From: an uncultured Muribaculum sp.
GTDB taxonomy: Bacteria > Bacteroidota > Bacteroidia > Bacteroidales > Muribaculaceae
Length of the DNA stretch: 5,848 nucleotides
Assembly: GCA_947573015.1 (NCBI GenBank)
Contig: CANPDS010000170.1
Coordinates: 1 to 5,848, forward strand
Direction of reading: 5' to 3'
Made by a program: the position numbers and the translations under genes. This document shows, piece by piece, positions 1 to 4,397 of this stretch. The stretch's first letter is position 1; each line of letters starts with the position of its first letter. A model generated the notes under the pieces. It had not been told where the DNA came from. It worked only from the letters and a program-made list of their open reading frames with translations, and did no database searches.

Positions 1-633
1 CGGGAGCACAGCCACAGTGGCGGCAGAGGTATGCACGCGTCCCTGAGTCTCAGTAGCCGGCACACGCTGCACACGATGGACCCCCGACTCATATTTCATG
101 ATACCGTACACCCCCTCACCGGTCACGGAAAACACTATCTCCTTAAAGCCTCCGGCGGCACCCTCGGAAAAACTGCTTACAGCCACCTGCCAACCTTTTG
201 ACTCGCAATATTTGGTGTACATCTTATACAAATCGCCGGCAAATATCGCAGCCTCATCGCCACCAGTTCCGCCTCGGATCTCCACGATAGCGTTTTTGCC
301 ATCCTCGGGATCAGCAGGAATAAGAAGTAGCTTTATTTCCTCTTCCATACCGGGAAGCTTTGCTGTAGCATCGTCAAGCTCATCCTTTGCCATTGCCCGG
401 AGCTCATCATCGTTCTCACTGGCAAGTACCTGACGGGCCTCCTCTATATTTCCAAGAGCCGTGCGATAGGCACGTGTAGCCTTTGTCAAGCGCTCAAGAT
501 CCTTATATTCTTTTGTGAGCTTTACGTAGCGCTTCATATCGGCAATCACAGCGGGGTCGGTGATAAGCGTGCTCACCTCCTCAAAGCGTGCCTCAATACC
601 ATCAAGACGCGACAACAGATTGTTCTCAGCCAT
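1..633 (-). CDS. prfA: Peptide chain release factor 1 (RF1), N-terminal part, cut by window edge
   Basis: RF1 recognises UAA and UAG stop codons in the ribosomal A site and triggers release of the finished protein; it acts in the cytoplasm. The frame runs open for 211 codons from ATG (633-631) to the window edge. Residues 1 to about 105 are a charged helical domain. RGGTGGDEAA at 120-129 is the family hallmark at the start of the core domain. HRVQRVPATETQGR (186-199) contains the PAT tripeptide (192-194), the stop-codon reading motif that marks RF1; RF2 carries SPF there. The GGQ catalytic motif and about 145-160 further residues, judging by usual RF1 length, lie outside the window. No Shine-Dalgarno sequence precedes the start, as is normal in Bacteroidota. 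It lies downstream of the GH3 gene but is separated from it by a strong terminator, so it probably has its own promoter. Confidence 0.96.
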   Translation of the reverse strand, partial: MAENNLLSRLDGIEARFEEVSTLITDPAVIADMKRYVKLTKEYKDLERLTKATRAYRTALGNIEEARQVLASENDDELRAMAKDELDDATAKLPGMEEEIKLLLIPADPEDGKNAIVEIRGGTGGDEAAIFAGDLYKMYTKYCESKGWQVAVSSFSEGAAGGFKEIVFSVTGEGVYGIMKYESGVHRVQRVPATETQGRVHTSAATVAVLP

Positions 634-736
634 TTTAGAGGGTGTTTAATAATAAAAGTTAATTTGAGGCTGCCTGATTTTCATAAAATTCCATTCTATT
701 ACAAAGAGCAACCATCTTAATATATTTTCTATTTTG

Positions 737-744
737 CAAAATTA
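737..744 (-). promoter_or_regulatory. Possible -7 promoter box for prfA
   Basis: The minus strand reads TAATTTTG here, a full match to the Bacteroidota -7 consensus TAnnTTTG. It lies about 100 bases before the prfA start and immediately after the terminator that ends the GH3 transcript, where a new promoter would be needed. No good TTTG box sits about 20 bp upstream; that position falls inside the terminator hairpin. The call therefore rests on one box in A/T-rich DNA and is weak. The rest of the 634-806 gap shows no gene. Confidence 0.3.
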
Positions 745-782
745 TAAAAAATCTCCCACAGGAACGCAGTCCTGCAGGAGAT
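745..782 (-). terminator. Rho-independent terminator of the GH3 gene
   Basis: On the minus strand ATCTCC (782-777) pairs with GGAGAT (756-751), and CAGGA (774-770) pairs with TCCTG (763-759) around a 6-base loop, followed at once by a T-run (about 750-745). The two positions between the half-stems are U-G and G-U wobbles in the minus-strand RNA, giving an unbroken 13-bp stem; in plus-strand RNA the same positions are C/A mismatches. That asymmetry and the position of the T-run assign it to the minus strand. It begins 25 bases after the GH3 stop codon and should insulate prfA from it. Confidence 0.9.
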
Positions 783-806
783 AATAATCCAGAGTATATA
801 TTACTA

Positions 807-3362
807 TTATAATGAGAAGACAGTCTGCAAACGAAGGTCTGTCGAGGATGACCCTACCATTACATCGTAAGTACCCTCAGGAGCTGTAATGAACTTACCC
901 TCCGAATCATCCCAATAGCGCAGCTGCGATTTTGGCACAGAAATTTCCACATGGGAAGTCTTGCCACGCGGCACATTGACACGCTTGAAACCTTTGAGTT
1001 CCTTAACCGGAGCAACTGCACATCCATACTCAGGCATGCGCATATAGAGCTGCGCCACCTCGTCACCGTCATAACGTCCGGTATTCTTCACGTCGAATGT
1101 CACGATCATGTCGTCACCGGCATCTTTCACACGCAGATTGCTATACTTAAATGTAGAGTAACTCAACCCATGTCCGAAAGGATACACCACATCGCCGGTG
1201 AAATACTTATATGTACGCCCCTTGGTAATGTCATAATCATCAAATGCAGGAAGATCCTCAAGGCTCCGGTAGAACGTAAGCGGAAGGCGTCCTCCGGGAT
1301 TATAATCACCGAACAGCACCTCGGCGACAGCCTTTCCTCCGCTTTCACCACCATACCATGCATCAACTATCGCCGGAAGATTGGCATCTTCCCAGTTGAG
1401 AGCCAGATTACTTCCGGCCACAAGAACCAGAACTATATTGGGATTTACCCTATACAATTCCTGCAAAAACTCGCGTTGGTCCTCCGGAAGCTGTATGTCG
1501 TAGCGATCCTGCCCCTCGCGCTCGATCGATTTGTTTATACCCATCACAGCCACGACAACATCGCTCTTACGAGCCACATCACCGGCCTCTCCAAAAAGCT
1601 CAAGACGGGTAGATGCAGGTGCACTCGGCACACGCCATTGCAATCGCGCGATAGCATAGTCACGATTGTCCCAGTACTCTGCACGAAGATTGTAATCACG
1701 TCCGGCGTCAAGATACACCGATGCGGAATCGGTGCGCACGGCATGTCCGCCCCACGAATCAATAAGCAGTTTGTCGTCAAGATACAGCCGTGCGCCATCG
1801 TCGCTTGTAAATGTCATCACATAATCGCCGGTAACAGCCGGACGGAGCTTCCCGGTCCAACGCACCGAAACAGGATTTCCTGGAAGAAACGGATCAGGAG
1901 CCTGATTGGCCGGTTCATAATTTACCCATTTCTCATGGCGCACTTTCGGCGTGCCTTCCAGATTCATATTTGAAAAATACTCAGCCTTCACACCCTCCGG
2001 GAATGAACGCTCGTCGATTATCTCCAGTCCATCCTTGGCAGACTTCCATGGAGCGTGAAGCACAGTAATGTCATCTCCCACGCGATCGCGGATACCCTGC
2101 AACACCGATACCGGCGCTACCACGGGCATACCGCTGTAATCACCAAACTCAGCCTTATCGGCATTGATGCCGACCACACCGATAGTTTTTATGCGCTTGG
2201 GGTTGAGCGGAAGTGTCGACTTGGCATTCTTAAGCAGCACTATCGACTGGCGTGCGGCCTCCAGTGCCACCTGCTGATGCTCGGGCGATCCGATCACCGA
2301 AACCGGTATACGGGTATAGGGATTGTTCTTGCCAGAATCAAATATACCGAGACGCATACGGGCTGTAAGCACTCGTGTCGCCGCCGTATCAATATCAGCA
2401 TCAGTCACCATTCCAAGACGATAAGCGCGGATAAGCGGCTCGTCATATACCTCGTCGCCACACTCCAGGTCAAGTCCAGCCTTCAGACACAGAGCCCCGG
2501 CAGTCTCCAATGTTTTACAATATTTATGGGCATTGCGCACGGCCGCCACGCCACCACAGTCGCTTACCACATAGCCATTGAATCCCCAATCATTACGTAG
2601 TACCTTCGTAAGTAGCCAGGGATTGGCCGCGCAAGGCACGTCGAAAACAGCATTATAGGCCGCCATGATCGATGCCGCCTTACCGTCCGTGATACACTGC
2701 TCGAATGCAGGCAGATAGTATTCACGCAACTGCTTCTCAGTCAACTGAGGCAGACATGAAAAGCGATTATGCTCCTCATTATTGGCGGCAAAATGCTTGG
2801 GGGTAGACACAATCTTGAGATAACGCGGATCATCACCCTGAAGGCCTTTTACGAACGCGACACCCATGGCACCGCTCAGCATGGGGTCTTCACCGTATGT
2901 CTCCGGCGTACGTCCCCAACGCGGATCACGCGCCATGTTGACAGTGGGCGACCAGAATGTGAGCACATCGGTAAACTGATCTTTCTGCAAACGGCCCTGA
3001 TCAAGTTCGTTCCAACGGGCACGTGCCTCATCGGAAATCACGGTGGCCACACGATGCTGCAACTCAGGATTCCATGTCGCCGCCAGACCTATAGCCTGCG
3101 GAAACACTGTGAATCGGCCAGGACGAACAACGCCATGAAGCGCCTCATTGCCATGATAATATTTATCAATACCAAGCCGGTCGATAGCAGGAGAAGTAGC
3201 TCGCAGCAATCCCACTTTTTCTTCAATACTCAGCCGGCCAAGGAGATCCGAAACGCGCTTGTCGATTGGCGCATTCTCATCCAGATAAAGAGCCTGACCG
3301 AATGCTGACACCGAGGCAGCAAGCATAGCTACGCCACCCATCAGTCGCAAAACTTTTTTCAT
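807..3362 (-). CDS. Secreted glycoside hydrolase family 3 beta-glycosidase with PA14 domain (beta-xylosidase/beta-glucosidase type)
   Basis: GH3 enzymes remove single sugars from the non-reducing end of oligosaccharides by a retaining mechanism. Residues 1 to about 22 form a signal peptide (KK, hydrophobic core, likely cut near AFG/Q) with no lipobox Cys, so the enzyme is probably periplasmic. The N-terminal barrel domain (about 30-340) has RWGRTPETYGEDP (148-160), KHFAANNEE (189-197) and VVSDCGG (265-271), where D268 is the expected nucleophile. The second catalytic domain starts near 370 and is interrupted by a PA14 domain (about 453-580, with FTSDDGARLYLDD). It resumes with EREGQDR (614-620), where E616 is the likely acid/base. 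A fibronectin-III-like domain (about 755-840) ends the protein. The SDCGG nucleophile region and the LDLECGDEV stretch (297-305) look more like beta-xylosidases than classic beta-glucosidases, but substrate cannot be fixed from sequence. Tools may label it bglX or xyl3A. No SusC/SusD partner is visible. The start is set by the signal peptide. Confidence 0.95.
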   Translation of the reverse strand: MKKVLRLMGGVAMLAASVSAFGQALYLDENAPIDKRVSDLLGRLSIEEKVGLLRATSPAIDRLGIDKYYHGNEALHGVVRPGRFTVFPQAIGLAATWNPELQHRVATVISDEARARWNELDQGRLQKDQFTDVLTFWSPTVNMARDPRWGRTPETYGEDPMLSGAMGVAFVKGLQGDDPRYLKIVSTPKHFAANNEEHNRFSCLPQLTEKQLREYYLPAFEQCITDGKAASIMAAYNAVFDVPCAANPWLLTKVLRNDWGFNGYVVSDCGGVAAVRNAHKYCKTLETAGALCLKAGLDLECGDEVYDEPLIRAYRLGMVTDADIDTAATRVLTARMRLGIFDSGKNNPYTRIPVSVIGSPEHQQVALEAARQSIVLLKNAKSTLPLNPKRIKTIGVVGINADKAEFGDYSGMPVVAPVSVLQGIRDRVGDDITVLHAPWKSAKDGLEIIDERSFPEGVKAEYFSNMNLEGTPKVRHEKWVNYEPANQAPDPFLPGNPVSVRWTGKLRPAVTGDYVMTFTSDDGARLYLDDKLLIDSWGGHAVRTDSASVYLDAGRDYNLRAEYWDNRDYAIARLQWRVPSAPASTRLELFGEAGDVARKSDVVVAVMGINKSIEREGQDRYDIQLPEDQREFLQELYRVNPNIVLVLVAGSNLALNWEDANLPAIVDAWYGGESGGKAVAEVLFGDYNPGGRLPLTFYRSLEDLPAFDDYDITKGRTYKYFTGDVVYPFGHGLSYSTFKYSNLRVKDAGDDMIVTFDVKNTGRYDGDEVAQLYMRMPEYGCAVAPVKELKGFKRVNVPRGKTSHVEISVPKSQLRYWDDSEGKFITAPEGTYDVMVGSSSTDLRLQTVFSL

Positions 3363-3400
3363 AATCGCTCGATAAAATCTATAATTATTTATATTAATCT

Positions 3401-3535
3401 TAAGTAAGTCATGAAATTATTGCGAAATATTTAATCTTATATCTTTATACTCTCCGCGGCATTCTTTCGATGTTTTTTTGCTTTCATCTAAAATTATGCA
3501 CCCGGATAGCATAAATAATTTTCAAGACTTACTTA
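3401..3535 (-). ncRNA. Candidate structured RNA: small RNA or structured 5' leader of the GH3 gene
   Basis: The ends of this segment are inverted copies. TAAGTAAGTC (minus, 3535-3526) pairs perfectly with GACTTACTTA (3410-3401). After one U-U mismatch the stem continues for 10 more pairs, 3524-3520 with 3412-3416 and 3518-3514 with 3417-3421, with A3519 bulged. Inside, 3513-3485 pairs with 3446-3472 in an interrupted apical stem of about 23 pairs including a CCG/CGG block, ending in a 12-base A-rich loop. About 24 bases (3445-3422) stay unpaired on the 3' side. A promoter box just upstream places the expected start of transcription at the 5' arm. The shape (closing stem, one-sided bubble, long apical stem) recalls 6S RNA, but no pRNA template or family consensus was identified and no U-rich terminator follows. 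It ends 38 bases before the GH3 start codon, so a regulatory leader is equally possible. A short MITE-like DNA element is a third option, though no target duplication is visible. Confidence 0.5.
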
Positions 3536-3537
3536 TG

Positions 3538-3569
3538 CAAAGATAGCTATTTATTTCGAAACGATCAAG
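3538..3569 (-). promoter_or_regulatory. Bacteroidota-type promoter for the 3401-3535 transcript and probably the GH3 gene
   Basis: On the minus strand CTTG (3569-3566) is followed after 20 bases by TATCTTTG (3545-3538). The second box matches the -7 consensus TAnnTTTG fully; the first matches the TTTG -33 box at three of four positions. It is the only full -7 match between the upstream gene and the GH3 start. Transcription would begin around 3534-3531, giving a GH3 leader of about 170 bases. Box sequence, spacing and following CA are the same as in the promoter at 4194-4225. Confidence 0.65.
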
Positions 3570-3580
3570 CGACGAAGAAG

Positions 3581-3597
3581 GGCCGATTTGATCGGCC
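3581..3597 (-). terminator. GC-rich hairpin, possible terminator of the hypothetical gene
   Basis: GGCCGAT (3581-3587) and ATCGGCC (3591-3597) form a perfect 7-bp stem with a 3-base loop, 48 bases after the stop codon of the 169-residue protein and just upstream of the next promoter. On the minus strand it is followed by CTTCTTCG, which is only partly T-rich, so it is not a textbook terminator. Its position between a stop codon and a promoter favours transcript-end formation for the minus-strand gene, but it could also be a protein-binding dyad. Confidence 0.45.
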
Positions 3598-3644
3598 TCT
3601 GCCAATCCATACCCACGTACGTCAATGCATAGATGTGGGGGCCA

Positions 3645-4154
3645 TCATCTCAGATGCTTCAATCCCGGACCAAGAAAACGGTCGGAGAATTTCGGTTTCA
3701 ATTTTTCGCACGAAGAGACATTGCGGTTATTCCCGGCACCAATCCGGCTCATTAGATTATGGTGCGGGTGTTCTGACGGCTGGCTCATCCGATCGCCGGA
3801 ATCTTCCATCCCGATATTTTCATGCTGAAGACCGTCACAGCCGTCAGCCTCGGCAGGCACTGCGGCCTTGGGCGTCTCTTCAATTTCACGGCGCTGACGA
3901 TCAGCCTGCTCACGGCGCAGGCGGCGACGTTCACGCGCACGCTCATTACGGGCCTTACGACGGTCGATCTGGACTTTTATCACAATCCATACACCCATTA
4001 CAGGAAGACCCGTAAACTCATCTGTAGGATCAGTTCCTGTCTCGATATATCTGCGTATCACATCCTTCACATACTGAGTGTTAATATCAAACCACGCCAT
4101 ATAGTCAATGGCCTTCTCCCACTCAGTGTCAAATTTATACCTTGGTGATTTCAT
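3645..4154 (-). CDS. Hypothetical protein, 169 residues, function unknown
   Basis: I do not recognise the family. The start ATG (4154-4152) is supported by a strong promoter whose transcript would begin about 35 bases upstream. Residues 1-48 are a mixed acidic/aromatic segment rich in W, Y and D (for example AWFDINTQYVKDVIRRYIE, 20-38), followed by a short hydrophobic stretch (50-62) that is too short and mixed for a confident membrane helix. Residues 63-92 are a very Arg-rich, probably helical or coiled-coil segment that could bind nucleic acid or a partner. Residues from about 95 to 169 are low in hydrophobic residues, rich in G, S, H, N and P, and probably disordered. No signal peptide is visible. 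After the TGA stop the same frame stays open for 40 more codons into the next promoter region. Neighbours give no functional clue. Confidence 0.65.
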   Translation of the reverse strand: MKSPRYKFDTEWEKAIDYMAWFDINTQYVKDVIRRYIETGTDPTDEFTGLPVMGVWIVIKVQIDRRKARNERARERRRLRREQADRQRREIEETPKAAVPAEADGCDGLQHENIGMEDSGDRMSQPSEHPHHNLMSRIGAGNNRNVSSCEKLKPKFSDRFLGPGLKHLR

Positions 4155-4193
4155 AATAAAGTAATTTGATTAGATTGAGGTTTTATTACCCTG

Positions 4194-4225
4194 CAAAGAT
4201 ATAATGTATGTTTTTAATTTCCAAA
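4194..4225 (-). promoter_or_regulatory. Strong Bacteroidota-type promoter of the hypothetical gene
   Basis: On the minus strand TTTG (4225-4222) is followed after exactly 20 bases by TATCTTTG (4201-4194). Both boxes match the Bacteroidota primary sigma factor consensus (TTTG, 19-21 bases, TAnnTTTG) completely. The expected start near 4190-4187 gives a 5' leader of about 35 bases, without a Shine-Dalgarno sequence, before the ATG at 4154. Confidence 0.8.
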
Positions 4226-4248
4226 TCTCATTACAAAAAAAATCCACA

Positions 4249-4281
4249 CCCCACCCGATTCCCCCAAAGTAAAGCCCACCC
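4249..4281 (-). other. Cluster of G-runs on the minus strand, possible G-quadruplex
   Basis: Five C-runs on the plus strand (4249-4252, 4254-4256, 4261-4265, 4275-4277, 4279-4281) give five runs of three or more G on the minus strand within 33 bases, separated by 1, 4, 9 and 1 bases. One loop exceeds the usual 7-base limit, so this is a relaxed rather than strict quadruplex motif. It lies 24 bases upstream of the -33 box of the hypothetical gene and is unusual in an otherwise A/T-rich intergenic region. An A8 tract (4235-4242) separates it from that promoter. Confidence 0.4.
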
Positions 4282-4303
4282 ATCGGACATACCGCAAGGG
4301 ATC

Positions 4304-4356
4304 CGTAGTTTGTTTAAAAATAAATGAGAATATCTCGGAAACTACGCGCTTTTTTT
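4304..4356 (+). promoter_or_regulatory. Dyad with nested hairpin and T-run immediately upstream of the purH promoter box
   Basis: CGTAGTTT (4304-4311) is perfectly complementary to AAACTACG (4339-4346), with a smaller hairpin GAGA/TCTC (4326-4329 with 4333-4336) nested between them. The right arm is followed by CGC and a 7-base T-run. In plus-strand RNA this would resemble a terminator, yet no plus-strand gene lies upstream. It covers the place where a -33 box for purH would sit. It may be an operator, a terminator for stray transcription into purH, or chance pairing in A/T-rich DNA. Confidence 0.4.
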
Positions 4357-4358
4357 AC

Positions 4359-4366
4359 TAAATTTG
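4359..4366 (+). promoter_or_regulatory. Probable -7 promoter box of purH
   Basis: TAAATTTG matches the Bacteroidota -7 consensus TAnnTTTG and lies 31 bases before the purH start codon, giving a short leader of about 25 bases. No good TTTG box lies 19-21 bases upstream, because that position is inside the 4304-4346 dyad. The promoter may be weak or depend on a regulator. Confidence 0.5.
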
Positions 4367-4397
4367 CACACAAATTCCGACAAAAATAATTACAAGC

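Noticed and set aside
98..433. Plus-strand 111-codon ORF opposite prfA
   Set aside because: The minus strand encodes clear RF1 motifs across the same bases; the plus-strand product is low-complexity Ser-rich.
951..1973. Long plus-strand ORF (340 codons) antisense to the GH3 gene
   Set aside because: It lies wholly opposite a well-supported conserved gene, has no recognisable domain, and its His/Cys/Ile-rich composition is typical of a reverse-frame shadow. It has no promoter box in front.
2055..3308. Further plus-strand ORFs opposite the GH3 gene (2055-2600 and 2769-3308)
   Set aside because: Same reasoning: they are shadows of the conserved coding strand without motifs.
3374..3381. TAGATTTT on the minus strand as an alternative GH3 promoter box
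   Set aside because: It misses the final G of TAnnTTTG, has no -33 box at the right distance, and would leave almost no 5' leader.
3551..3610. 19-codon minus-strand ORF starting MDWQRPIK
   Set aside because: It overlaps the perfect hairpin and the -33 box, has no ribosome-binding context, and ends just before a promoter, so a leader peptide role is not supported.
3612..3639. CCCAC/GTGGG inverted repeat after the hypothetical gene's stop codon
   Set aside because: Only five pairs around an 18-base loop with no T-run; too weak to call.
3635..4148. Plus-strand ORFs opposite the hypothetical gene (3635-4015, 3822-4148)
   Set aside because: The minus-strand frame is longer, starts just after a perfect promoter and has ordered composition at its N-terminus. 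The plus-strand frames have no promoter box. Confidence is only moderate because the minus-strand protein is itself unrecognised.
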